NCBI GenBank assembly: GCA_937929935.1
Contig: CALFUL010000007.1
Coordinates: 1 to 64,000, forward strand
DNA: 64,000 nt
Direction of reading: 5' to 3'
Source: an uncultured Flavobacteriaceae bacterium
GTDB taxonomy: Bacteria > Bacteroidota > Bacteroidia > Flavobacteriales > Flavobacteriaceae
A model generated the notes under the pieces. It was not told where the DNA came from. It saw only the letters and a list, made by a program, of their open reading frames with translations, and searched no databases. Of the stretch, positions 33,941 to 42,534 are shown one piece after another. The position numbers and the translations under genes were made by a program. Numbering within the stretch: the first letter of the stretch is position 1; each line of letters opens with the position of its first letter.

Positions 33941-34523
33941 TAAAGTTTTTGTTAATGAACATCCGCTAATTCTTACAAATAAATTATCAAAAACAGGAAA
34001 GTCTAATTGTTTTATGATGAATAAGCAAGACATCATAAAGGCGATAACGGCATTGTCAAAAAACAAATTAGAAAAGGCGTATATCTACCATCCTAATAAG
34101 AATGGGATGATCAAAAAATTCACTCAAAGTGTACCGCTCGAAATTGCTGCAGGTGGGGTTGTGACCAACAATCAAGGTAAGGTTTTGTTCATTTATAGAA
34201 ATGATAAATGGGATTTGCCAAAAGGTAAATTAGATAAGGGTGAAAGTATTGAAACTTGTGCAGTTAGAGAAGTTGAAGAAGAAACAGGAGTCGCTAACTT
34301 AGAAATTGAAAACTTCTTGAAAAGAACCTATCATATCATAAAAAGAAAAGGTCAATATAAACTTAAAGAGGTGCATTGGTATGCTATGTATACCTCTTAT
34401 GACGGTAAATTAATTGGTGAAAAAGAAGAGGGTATTGAAAAGGTAAAGTGGAAAGACCCTAAAAAAATTAAAGAGGCCCTCGAAAATTCATATAAAAATA
34501 TAAAGATCTTATTTGGTCAATAG
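33936..34523 (+). CDS. Nudix hydrolase
   Basis: 195 residues from ATG 33936, where flavobacterial homologues usually begin (MYKVFVNEHPLILTNK). Nudix box GKLDKGESIETCAVREVEEETG near residues 90-112 with all catalytic glutamates. The N-terminal 65 residues are an extra domain typical for this Bacteroidota group. It hydrolyses a nucleoside diphosphate linked to some moiety; the substrate is not known. Start codon 7 bases from the pyrE start on the other strand. Confidence 0.9.
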   Translation: MYKVFVNEHPLILTNKLSKTGKSNCFMMNKQDIIKAITALSKNKLEKAYIYHPNKNGMIKKFTQSVPLEIAAGGVVTNNQGKVLFIYRNDKWDLPKGKLDKGESIETCAVREVEEETGVANLEIENFLKRTYHIIKRKGQYKLKEVHWYAMYTSYDGKLIGEKEEGIEKVKWKDPKKIKEALENSYKNIKILFGQ

Positions 34524-34527
34524 ACCG

Positions 34528-34932
34528 CTAAGCTGCTTCAGTGATTTCAATAAGATTATCTTTTCGCAATGGTTTGTTGTTAAATGTAATCATGTGATGG
34601 GAGTTGCTTTCATAATATTCCCATTTTTCTCGATCAATAGGGTCAATCGAAGATGTTAAAATGTTTATCCTAACTTTTTTTTGAATGGTCATTTTAATAA
34701 ATTCTTCTAAAAATTGCCACCCATCCATAATAGGCATATTGATATCTAGAAATATAACATCAGGTAATTCTTGCTTTTCATTAACGAGGGCTTGAATTGC
34801 GTCAATTGCAGATTTACCATGGCCAAATGTTTCAATATTTTCACATTTTAAGCTTAATTTCAGAATTTTGTGAATGCCAAACACCGTAATCGGGTCATCA
34901 TCAACTATATAAATTGAATTAATTGTTTTCAT
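34528..34932 (-). CDS. CheY-like response regulator
   Basis: 134 residues, receiver domain only: acidic pocket IVDDDP near residue 10, phosphoacceptor Asp in VIFLDINMPIMDGW near residue 64, conserved Thr/Ser in NILTSS and Lys in NNKPL. No output domain; it belongs to the stand-alone regulators common in Bacteroidota. It overlaps the end of the PAS kinase gene by 14 bases and is almost certainly its partner. Confidence 0.92.
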   Translation of the reverse strand: MKTINSIYIVDDDPITVFGIHKILKLSLKCENIETFGHGKSAIDAIQALVNEKQELPDVIFLDINMPIMDGWQFLEEFIKMTIQKKVRINILTSSIDPIDREKWEYYESNSHHMITFNNKPLRKDNLIEITEAA

Positions 34933-36763
34933 TGAAAAATATATTAAATTTTGTTCCTACATCAACCGTACTTTCAACGCTTATTTTACCTTTCATAGCC
35001 TCTACTTGATTTTTTACAATGTATAAGCCAATGCCTCTTGCTTCTTTATTTTCATGAAAAGTTTTGTACATGCCAAAAAGCTTGCTGCCATGTTTTTTTA
35101 AATCGATACCAAGCCCATTGTCTTCAAAACTTAAAACCGTATACCCATCTTCATGTTGGGCATTGAGTTTAATTACTAATGGCCGATCTGGTGATTGATA
35201 TTTTAAAGCATTAGAAAAAAAGTTGATTAAAATGCTTTCAAAATAAGCCGGTACAACCTTAATAAGGGTAGTGTCGCTAATATTATTTTCAATTTTCACA
35301 TTGTTATTTGAAAGCATAGCGGTAAGATTTTGCCGTGCAATTTCTATTTTTTTATTTAGATTAACTGACACTTTTTTTAAAGAGCTCTGTGTATTAATAT
35401 CTACAACTTCATTCAGATTATTTATTGTTTCAAGTAAATTGTCTGATGCTGTTGTGAGCATCTTTATAAGATTATCTTTCTCAGTTTCTTCTTTTTCAGT
35501 TTGTAGAAAATCTAATAGCATTGAAAAATTGGCAGTATGCGACCTTAAGTTATGAGAAACAATATGTGCAAAATTTAAAAGTTTCTCATTTTGTAAAGTG
35601 GTTACCTTAATGAGAGCTTTCATATCTTCCTCTTTCTTTTTCAACTCTGTAATATCCATATTAATTCCAACAAGGCCGTATGCATTTCCATCGGCATTAA
35701 TTAAAGGTATTTTAGAAGAGTGAAAGAATGTTTTGGTTCCGTCAAGTTTGATATTCTCTGTTTCTTTACCTAAAATTGGTTCAAGAGTTCGCATAACTTT
35801 CAAATCATCTTCTCTTTTCATATCAGCTGACTCTTTTGTTAGTAAATCATAATCAGTTGAGCCAAGCAAAGCTTCTTCATTAGTGATATTATAATAATTC
35901 ATCTCAGATTTATTTATTAAAACTTTTTTTGATTCTAAATCTTTGATGTATACATTGAGCGGTAAGTGGTCAATTAAAGTTTTTAATTGGTACTCGTTTT
36001 CTTTTGATTTAATTTCAGATTGAGTTAACGTATCAATGTTTTGAATGGTACCTATTAAACCAACAAATTTGCCTTTTTGATATATAGGTTTTCCTGATAC
36101 CAGCACCCATAATTCATTGCCTTTTTGCGTGACAATTTGTAGTTTTTCACTTAAAGAGGTTTGATTGGTAATGGCTCTTTCAATAGCCATTGAAAATGTG
36201 TTTCTGCTATACCCAGCTTTAAAAAAATTGATCGCTGTTTCAAAGTTTGGTTCGTATTTATTTTCAACCTCATGAATGGTTTTAGTCATGTTTGACCAAC
36301 TCAACTCATCTTTATTTACATGATATTCCCAGAGGCCAATTTTTGCTATATCTGACATTTGAGCAGATATCATGTTTAACTTGTCAAGTTGAAATTCATT
36401 ATGGGCATCTTTACTTATTTTTTCAGCTTGAAGAATCCAACCAATTACATTTTCATTTTCATCGTGCCACGCACTCTTAATTAACTCGAACCATTTTTCA
36501 GTATTGTTGATATCTGTATAGTTTGTAGTATTTTTAATGTGCGGCTCGCCTTCAAGACAGTCTTTTAAGGTTTTTTGCCACGCTTTGTTGAAATTTGAAA
36601 ATAGATTTTCTATTTTCTTTCCAATTGAATTGCCATTTATTGCAAAGTCTTCAACCCATTTATCAGAAACATAAATAATTTCATGCTTCTTATTAATAAA
36701 TGCAGTTGCTTGTGGTAACTGCTTTATTAGATAATTATTATATAGAAGTTTTTTCTTTATCAA
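34919..36763 (-). CDS. PAS-domain sensor histidine kinase
   Basis: About 614 residues if started at TTG 36763 (a GGAAA lies 10 bases upstream); TTG 36832 would add 23 residues, and there is no ATG near, so the start is uncertain. Three PAS/PAC modules (about 10-120, 135-255 and 270-380), a short helix, the H-box region FAHIVSHNLRSHTANFSMLLDFL and an HATPase domain with NFFSNALKY, FEDNGLGID and GIGLYIV. No membrane helix is seen: a cytoplasmic sensor. Partner is the overlapping response regulator. The PAS ligand is unknown. Confidence 0.88.
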   Translation of the reverse strand: MIKKKLLYNNYLIKQLPQATAFINKKHEIIYVSDKWVEDFAINGNSIGKKIENLFSNFNKAWQKTLKDCLEGEPHIKNTTNYTDINNTEKWFELIKSAWHDENENVIGWILQAEKISKDAHNEFQLDKLNMISAQMSDIAKIGLWEYHVNKDELSWSNMTKTIHEVENKYEPNFETAINFFKAGYSRNTFSMAIERAITNQTSLSEKLQIVTQKGNELWVLVSGKPIYQKGKFVGLIGTIQNIDTLTQSEIKSKENEYQLKTLIDHLPLNVYIKDLESKKVLINKSEMNYYNITNEEALLGSTDYDLLTKESADMKREDDLKVMRTLEPILGKETENIKLDGTKTFFHSSKIPLINADGNAYGLVGINMDITELKKKEEDMKALIKVTTLQNEKLLNFAHIVSHNLRSHTANFSMLLDFLQTEKEETEKDNLIKMLTTASDNLLETINNLNEVVDINTQSSLKKVSVNLNKKIEIARQNLTAMLSNNNVKIENNISDTTLIKVVPAYFESILINFFSNALKYQSPDRPLVIKLNAQHEDGYTVLSFEDNGLGIDLKKHGSKLFGMYKTFHENKEARGIGLYIVKNQVEAMKGKISVESTVDVGTKFNIFFNENN

Positions 36764-36921
36764 AATAACGTAATTTCCTACAAATAAGATATTATTATTA
36801 TCCAGAACGAAAAAAATGTTGTGAAATGTCAAATAATAGTGGTCATTATACTAAGGTTAGTAGCATAATCAATATCAAAATTGAGAAAAAATAACGTATT
36901 TTCTTACTTTAAAAAGAAAAA

Positions 36922-37380
36922 TTATTCATTAAGTAGTACTGAATTGGGAACTAGGCCTGAATAATCGCCACCATTTCGTATTACATCTCTAACTATTGAA
37001 GAGCTGATGTAAGACTTACCTGATGAGGTTAATAAAAATACTGTTTCAATTTCAGACAAGTGTCTATTGGTGTGTGCAATGGCTTTTTCGAATTCAAAAT
37101 CAGCAGGATTTCTTAATCCTCTTAATATAAAATCTGCTTCAACTTTTTTACAAAAGTCAACAGTTAGACCTTTATAGGTATGAACTTTTATTTGATTTTC
37201 ATTTTTAAAAGCTTCTTCAACAAAATCAACACGCTCTTGTAAAGAGAACATATATTTTTTATCAGCATTTACCCCAATGGCAATTATAATTTCATCAAAT
37301 AGGGTTAAGCCTCTTTTAATTATGTCTTCATGCCCTAATGTTAGTGGATCAAATGAACCCGGAAAAATTGCTCGTTTCAT
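36922..37380 (-). CDS. coaD: Phosphopantetheine adenylyltransferase
   Basis: 152 residues. FPGSFDPLTLGHEDII at residues 6-21 carries the nucleotidyltransferase TxGH-type motif, and LTSSGKSYISSSIVRDV closes the ATP site. It makes dephospho-CoA from phosphopantetheine and ATP. Directly after the ddl gene by 19 bases; one operon. Confidence 0.97.
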   Translation of the reverse strand: MKRAIFPGSFDPLTLGHEDIIKRGLTLFDEIIIAIGVNADKKYMFSLQERVDFVEEAFKNENQIKVHTYKGLTVDFCKKVEADFILRGLRNPADFEFEKAIAHTNRHLSEIETVFLLTSSGKSYISSSIVRDVIRNGGDYSGLVPNSVLLNE

Positions 37381-37399
37381 GACTTAAAGTTACGGCTTT

Positions 37400-38374
37400 T
37401 TAAGCTAAAGCTTCTTCAATGGCAGACTCAAAAAGTGACGCTAGTGATATACCTGCTGCTTGAGCTTGTTGCGGTAAAATACTCTCTTCAGTTAAACCAG
37501 GGGTTGTATTCATTTCAAGCATATACGGTTCATCATCAACAAATATGAATTCACTTCTTGAATAGCCCTTCATTTTTAATATTTGATAGGCCTTTTTAGC
37601 TATCTCATTCACTTTTTCTTCTTGTTCTTTGGATAATCTAGCGGGTGTGATTTCGCTTGATTTGCCTTCGTATTTGGCTTCATAATCAAAGAAATCATTT
37701 TCAGTAACTATTTCTGTAATAGGAAGCACTTTTGTCAGGCCTTTATATGTAATAACCCCAACAGATACTTCTTTGCCATTTAAAAATGATTCAATAATAA
37801 TTTCGTCATCTTCTTTATAGGCATTTTCAATTGCAGCGTTTAAAGCTTCTTTTTCATATACTTTTGAAATACCAAAACTGCTTCCTGATTTGTTCGCTTT
37901 TACAAAACAGGGTAGGCCAACTTTAGCCACAATTTCATCTTCATTAATTGCATCACCAAAATTTAAATAATAAGAAGCTGCTGAATTTATACCATAAGGT
38001 TTAAGTGTACTTAGCAAATCACGTTTATTAAAGGTGAGTGCGGCTTGATAGTAATTGCATGAGGTTTGCCTTATGCCTAATAATTCAAAATAGGCTTGCA
38101 TTAAACCATCTTCGCCGGGCGTACCATGAATTGCATTAAACACGCAATCAAATTTTATAATTTCATTATTAACTTCAATAGAAAAATCATTCTTATTAAT
38201 GGGATATTCTTTAGCATTGTCATCAACATAGACCCATTTTGATTTTAAGATGTGTACGCGGTACCCTTCGAATTTATCCGTATTAAGGTATTTATAAACC
38301 ACATTGCCACTTTTAAGTGAAATCTTCACTTCACTTGAGTAGCCTCCCATAATTATGGCTATCTTTTTTTTCAT
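37400..38374 (-). CDS. ddl: D-alanine--D-alanine ligase
   Basis: 324 residues, ATP-grasp ligase. Motifs: IIMGGYSSEVKISLKSG (with the Glu of the H-E-x-S type motif), FNAIHGTPGEDGLMQAYFE, FVKANKSGSSFGISKV, and LEMNTTPGLTEESILPQQAQ with the Mg ligands. It makes the dipeptide for peptidoglycan. Divergent from the PASTA/rluD pair and followed by coaD. Confidence 0.97.
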   Translation of the reverse strand: MKKKIAIIMGGYSSEVKISLKSGNVVYKYLNTDKFEGYRVHILKSKWVYVDDNAKEYPINKNDFSIEVNNEIIKFDCVFNAIHGTPGEDGLMQAYFELLGIRQTSCNYYQAALTFNKRDLLSTLKPYGINSAASYYLNFGDAINEDEIVAKVGLPCFVKANKSGSSFGISKVYEKEALNAAIENAYKEDDEIIIESFLNGKEVSVGVITYKGLTKVLPITEIVTENDFFDYEAKYEGKSSEITPARLSKEQEEKVNEIAKKAYQILKMKGYSRSEFIFVDDEPYMLEMNTTPGLTEESILPQQAQAAGISLASLFESAIEEALA

Positions 38375-38489
38375 ACTTCAAAGTAAAGAAAAACTATGCT
38401 TATAAGATATCTAGCTTTGCATTTTTATTTTGTGCGACATCTTGTTTGAAAAAAAACAGCCCACGATCATAAGTGCCAAGGTCATTTCC

Positions 38490-38497
38490 TATATTTG
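38490..38497 (+). promoter_or_regulatory. -7 box upstream of PASTA-rluD
   Basis: TATATTTG, an exact TAnnTTTG match, 18 bases before the start at 38516. No TTG lies 17-23 bases upstream, so tentative. Confidence 0.45.
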
Positions 38498-38515
38498 CTA
38501 TGTTAAATCAGTAGA

Positions 38516-39103
38516 ATGAAAAATTTCTTTAAATTTTTATTTAGTAAATCCTTTTTGATTCAAATAGGTGTGGCTTTAGTAGTATTACTAATTTTAATAC
38601 TTGGCACTTTGACTTGGTTAAAAAGTACAACCAATCATGGCGAAATGGTTGAAGTGCCTGATTTTTCAAAAATGTCAGTTTTAGATATGCGAAAGACCAT
38701 TGAAGATGCAGATTTGCGCTATGAAGTTCTTGATTCAGCCAATTTCAATCCTGAATACCCTAGATTTTCAATAATTGAACAAAACCCTAAAGCAGGTAAT
38801 AATGTTAAAGAAGGTAGAAAAATATACTTTACAGTCAACCCATCAGGATATAAAAAAGTAACCGTGCCCAACGTTATTCAAGTAACCCAACGTAATGCAC
38901 AATCAATGTTACGTGCGGTAGGTCTTGATGTAGAGCGTGTTACCTATGTTGACGAAATAGGAAAAAATATGGTCTATTATGTTAAGTACAAAGGAAAGCG
39001 CATTACTGAAGGTCAAAAAATACCAAAAACTTCAAAGGTTGAGTTGGTCTGTGGTAATGGTAGAATTAGCTCAAGAGCTAAAATTAAGGCAGATTCAGAA
39101 TAA
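38516..39103 (+). CDS. PASTA-domain membrane protein
   Basis: 195 residues. One N-terminal membrane helix (about 15-35) and at least two PASTA modules: MVEVPDFSKMSVLDMRKTIEDADL (about 45-110) and KVTVPNVIQVTQRNAQSMLRAVGLDV (about 117-180). PASTA domains bind peptidoglycan fragments or act as envelope spacers. No kinase domain is attached. Two bases before rluD, so the two are co-transcribed; ddl is divergent, which makes a small cell-wall neighbourhood. Confidence 0.93.
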   Translation: MKNFFKFLFSKSFLIQIGVALVVLLILILGTLTWLKSTTNHGEMVEVPDFSKMSVLDMRKTIEDADLRYEVLDSANFNPEYPRFSIIEQNPKAGNNVKEGRKIYFTVNPSGYKKVTVPNVIQVTQRNAQSMLRAVGLDVERVTYVDEIGKNMVYYVKYKGKRITEGQKIPKTSKVELVCGNGRISSRAKIKADSE

Positions 39104-39105
39104 TT

Positions 39106-40131
39106 ATGGAATCTGAAAATGGCCCCGACTTTCAAGAAAATGACCTTTATGAACACCATCATATAACAGCATCAAAAGGTCAAGAACCCCTAAGGGTTGA
39201 TAAATTCTTAATGAACTTTATTGAGAATGCCACCCGAAATAAGATTCAAAAATCTGCCAAAGATGGCAACATTTGGGTAAACGAAAAAATAGTCAAACAG
39301 AACTACAAGGTAAAGGCAGGCGATGTTGTTAAAGTAATGTTTGAACATCCGCCTCATGAGTTTTTGTTGATACCTGAAAACATTCCTATTGACATAGTGT
39401 ATGAAGATGATGCCCTTTTGGTGGTTAATAAACCAGCAGGTATGGTTGTGCACCCCGGTCATGGTAATTACTCAGGTACGCTTATAAATGCACTTTTATA
39501 TCACGTTGAAAACCTGCCAGTAAATAGTAATGAAAGACCAGGCTTAGTTCATAGAATTGATAAAGACACTTCAGGGCTTTTATTAGTTGCCAAGACTGAA
39601 AAAGCCATGACCCATTTGGCGAAGCAGTTTTTTAATAAGACATCTGAAAGAGAGTATGTGGCCATAGTTTGGGGTAATATGGTAGCAGATGAAGGTACTA
39701 TTGAAGGTCATGTTGCGCGTCATCCAAAGAACAGATTGCAAATGCACGTTTTTCCTGAAGGCGATGTAGGTAAAGAAGCTGTCACACATTATAAGGTAAT
39801 AGAAAGATTGGGTTATTTGACTTTAGTGTCATGTAAATTAGAAACGGGCCGTACGCACCAGATTAGGGTTCATATGAAATACAAAGGCCATACCTTATTT
39901 AATGATGAGCGTTATGGCGGCGATAAGATTTTGAAGGGTACTACTTTTACAAAATACAAACAGTTTGTTGAAAATTCTTTTAAGATTTTACCGCGTCAGG
40001 CTTTACATGCCAAAACACTTGGTTTTATACATCCGGTCACTAAAAAAATGATGCGTTTTGATACTGAACTACCCGAAGATATGCAGCAGTGTATTGAAAA
40101 ATGGCGAGGGTATTCAAAACATAGCCAATAA
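39106..40131 (+). CDS. rluD: Ribosomal large subunit pseudouridine synthase, RluD type
   Basis: 341 residues. N-terminal S4 RNA-binding domain (RVDKFLMNFIENATRNKIQ, about 27-90) and the RluA-type catalytic domain with HRIDKDTSGLLLVAKT, whose aspartate is the nucleophile (near residue 150), and LETGRTHQIRVHM. The family modifies 23S rRNA uridines; RluA/RluC/RluD specificity is assigned from the S4 domain and length only. Confidence 0.94.
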   Translation: MESENGPDFQENDLYEHHHITASKGQEPLRVDKFLMNFIENATRNKIQKSAKDGNIWVNEKIVKQNYKVKAGDVVKVMFEHPPHEFLLIPENIPIDIVYEDDALLVVNKPAGMVVHPGHGNYSGTLINALLYHVENLPVNSNERPGLVHRIDKDTSGLLLVAKTEKAMTHLAKQFFNKTSEREYVAIVWGNMVADEGTIEGHVARHPKNRLQMHVFPEGDVGKEAVTHYKVIERLGYLTLVSCKLETGRTHQIRVHMKYKGHTLFNDERYGGDKILKGTTFTKYKQFVENSFKILPRQALHAKTLGFIHPVTKKMMRFDTELPEDMQQCIEKWRGYSKHSQ

Positions 40132-40173
40132 ATTTTTTTTATACTACTATTTTAAAGTACGCCGATATGGATA

Positions 40174-40204
40174 TTGGTTTTCATAAAAATTGAAGTTATT
40201 TTTA
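40174..40204 (+). promoter_or_regulatory. Probable promoter of yaaA
   Basis: TTG (40174-40176), 20 bases, TATTTTTA (40197-40204), one mismatch from TAnnTTTG. It ends 17 bases before the ATG at 40222. Confidence 0.45.
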
Positions 40205-40221
40205 CGCTCTAATTGCATTTT

Positions 40222-40983
40222 ATGAAAATTGTTATTTCGCCCGCAAAGTCTCTTGATTTTGAAACCGCATTACCTACAGATAAGAATTCACAGCCTATTT
40301 TTTTGAAACAGGCTGAGAAATTGAATAAAGTACTTCGTAAAAAAAAACCAAAAAGCCTATCTGAGTTGATGAGTATCTCTGATAATTTAGCGCAACTGAA
40401 TTGGCAGCGTATTCAAAATTTTTCGCTTCCCTTTACAACGCAAAATGCACGCCCTGCGGTATATGCTTTTAATGGCGATGTATATCAAGGTCTTGATGCG
40501 TATACCATTGAAGAACATAAAGTTGAGCAATTACAAAATACCTTGCGAATTTTATCAGGTCTTTATGGTGTTTTAAAGCCTTTAGATTTAATGCAGCCTT
40601 ATAGGCTTGAAATGGGTACCCAAATGAAAGTAGGTCGCCAGAAAAACTTACACGAGTTTTGGAAAAAAGAATTAACAGCACAATTAAATTCTGAACTCAA
40701 AGATGACGAGCTTTTCGTGAATCTGGCTAGTAATGAATATTTTGGTGCGCTTGACAAAAAGGCCATAAAAGTGCCAATTATAACACCTATTTTTAAAGAT
40801 TGGAAAAATGACAAACTTAAAGTTATTAGTTTTTTTGCTAAAAAAGCTCGTGGTTCAATGGTGCGTTTCATCATTGATACCAATGCACAAACGCTAGAAG
40901 AAATTAAAGGCTTTGACAAAGATGAATATATTTTTAGCAAAGAGCATACCTTAAAAGAAAACGAGCCTGTTTTCATTAGATAG
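40222..40983 (+). CDS. yaaA: Peroxide stress protein YaaA
   Basis: 253 residues from ATG 40222 ([14 protein letters not shown], the usual start; a TTG three codons upstream is rejected). DUF328 family: [47 protein letters not shown] and [10 protein letters not shown]. In Escherichia coli YaaA lowers free iron and protects DNA under peroxide stress; the structure has a DNA-binding-like fold. A promoter match lies directly upstream. Confidence 0.95.
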   Translation: MKIVISPAKSLDFETALPTDKNSQPIFLKQAEKLNKVLRKKKPKSLSELMSISDNLAQLNWQRIQNFSLPFTTQNARPAVYAFNGDVYQGLDAYTIEEHKVEQLQNTLRILSGLYGVLKPLDLMQPYRLEMGTQMKVGRQKNLHEFWKKELTAQLNSELKDDELFVNLASNEYFGALDKKAIKVPIITPIFKDWKNDKLKVISFFAKKARGSMVRFIIDTNAQTLEEIKGFDKDEYIFSKEHTLKENEPVFIR

Positions 40984-41035
40984 AATATTTTTTTAATACA
41001 TCCGTTTTATAAGTACTCATTTAAATATTGTACTT

Positions 41036-41398
41036 ATGAAGTTGTTTTTCTCTTTCATTTTATTCGCATCAATTGTTGCTATTTCTTGTACTGATAGAGA
41101 TGATACTCTTGAGGGCGTTCAAATACGAGTACAAAATACTACCAATACCACTTTTAATGAGGTGCTTATTGACACTTTGCTTTTTGCAGATTTACAGCCT
41201 AATGATCTAAGCTTTTATCAGCAATATGATAGTTTGGTCATACCCAAAAGAGTTCGAATTTTTGCTGATTCTTTGAACTTAACCATAGTACTCGATACCT
41301 TGGTTGTTGCAGATTCAACCCAATTGAATCTTTTCACTTATAGTATTAAAGAAATTACCGAAACCAAAGAAATTGAAGTTGACTTACTTCAAGATTAA
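41036..41398 (+). CDS. Small lipoprotein of unknown function
   Basis: 120 residues. A lipoprotein signal with lipobox VAISC at about residue 18, followed by an aspartate-rich linker (TDRDDTLEG) and a single beta-rich domain of about 90 residues (RVQNTTNTTFNEVLID). No family recognised. Stands alone between yaaA and the UDG-fold gene. Confidence 0.75.
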   Translation: MKLFFSFILFASIVAISCTDRDDTLEGVQIRVQNTTNTTFNEVLIDTLLFADLQPNDLSFYQQYDSLVIPKRVRIFADSLNLTIVLDTLVVADSTQLNLFTYSIKEITETKEIEVDLLQD

Positions 41399-41488
41399 TT
41401 TGCTCTTCTTTTTTTAGTTTTACAAATCTTATAGCGCCATAAAACTCGTTTCGAAATTTAACCTGGGCGTTATTTTTTATCTCCTTTT

Positions 41489-41520
41489 TTGATAAAATAG
41501 AATTACAAATAAGATATTTG
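41489..41520 (+). promoter_or_regulatory. Possible promoter of the UDG-fold gene
   Basis: TTG (41489-41491), 21 bases, GATATTTG (41513-41520), one mismatch from TAnnTTTG, 13 bases before the TTG start at 41534. Confidence 0.4.
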
Positions 41521-41533
41521 ACTGATGCTGTAA

Positions 41534-42241
41534 TTGAATAACCTATTTTTAGGTAATTCTATAAATCACATAAATTTGTTTCTCCATACCCATCCATACG
41601 AACCATTTCTTTTTCAAGAGGCAAAAAAGCTAATTGTGGGCACATTGCCACCTCCTAGGTTTACATTAAATGAATTGAAAGCTGAAGATGTTGACTTTTG
41701 TTATGGAAGTAAAAACGGACAACTATGGCCCATTCTTGACAAAATTTTCGATTTACGGCTAACCTTTAAAACCACCGAAGTAGCTATACAAGAACGAAAA
41801 GATTTTCTTTTGAAACATAAAATAGGGGTTTGCGATATTGTGGCAAGTGCAGAGCGCATTAAAATAGACGCGTCTGATTTAGGTATGCAAAACATTATAC
41901 TGCGCGACCTTGTTGGCTACATCAAAAAATATAAAAATGTAGATACGCTTTTGTTCACAGGTGGTAATAGTAAAAATGGTCCTGAATATTTTTTTAGAAA
42001 ACACCTAAAAAAGTATCAAATTAAATTAGAAGTGGTTTCTGATATGGTGCCTCGTATTCATCAATTTACCTTGCCTGAATCTGATAGAATTATCAAAACA
42101 GTTTCTTTGACAGCTCCTTCTGGGGCAGCCAACAGGGCTATAGGTAGTATGCCTTTGTATAAAAAATTGAAAAATGAAAACCCTAGGTTCAATACTATCG
42201 ATTTCAGGGTCATGCAGTATCAAGAGTTTTTCAAAAGCTAA
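41534..42241 (+). CDS. Uracil-DNA-glycosylase-fold family protein
   Basis: 235 residues if started at TTG 41534; TTG 41574, giving the shorter start FLHTHPYEPF, is an alternative. No ATG is available near the conserved N-terminus. The motif LIVGTLPPPRF resembles the active-site loop of the UDG/MUG superfamily, and LLFTGGNSKNGPEYFFRKHLK and SLTAPSGAANRAIGSM fill the positions of its C-terminal motifs. Members are annotated as uracil-DNA glycosylase family proteins; base-excision activity is not shown for this subgroup. Ends in a strong terminator. Confidence 0.8.
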   Translation: MNNLFLGNSINHINLFLHTHPYEPFLFQEAKKLIVGTLPPPRFTLNELKAEDVDFCYGSKNGQLWPILDKIFDLRLTFKTTEVAIQERKDFLLKHKIGVCDIVASAERIKIDASDLGMQNIILRDLVGYIKKYKNVDTLLFTGGNSKNGPEYFFRKHLKKYQIKLEVVSDMVPRIHQFTLPESDRIIKTVSLTAPSGAANRAIGSMPLYKKLKNENPRFNTIDFRVMQYQEFFKS

Positions 42242-42254
42242 AAGGCCTTAAATC

Positions 42255-42289
42255 AAAAAAAGCTCAATCTTGGTAGATTAAGCTTTTTT
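42255..42289 (+). terminator. Terminator of the UDG-fold gene
   Basis: AAAAAAGCTCAATCT (42255-42269 region) and AGATTAAGCTTTTTT pair with one mismatch around a TGGT loop, ending in a T-run. It lies 14 bases after the stop at 42241. The next 245 bases up to ppc hold no gene and no clear promoter. Confidence 0.8.
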
Positions 42290-42534
42290 ACGAGAACACT
42301 ATATGAAAATGAAAAATTTTACTCTTATTTGATACTGTAAATCTACAACCAACTCCCATTTTGATGAAATGATTGTTGTGAACTATGTTAGTTTTGTGGT
42401 AAAGCCCATGAATTTTGTTATTTACTGTGAATACCAGCATGATTTTTTTTCAATTATAGCGACCTTTGACCAGACAATTGAGAATTTAAGGTTCAACACC
42501 TTCTTATTCACAAAGATTTTACAAATATTGAAAG

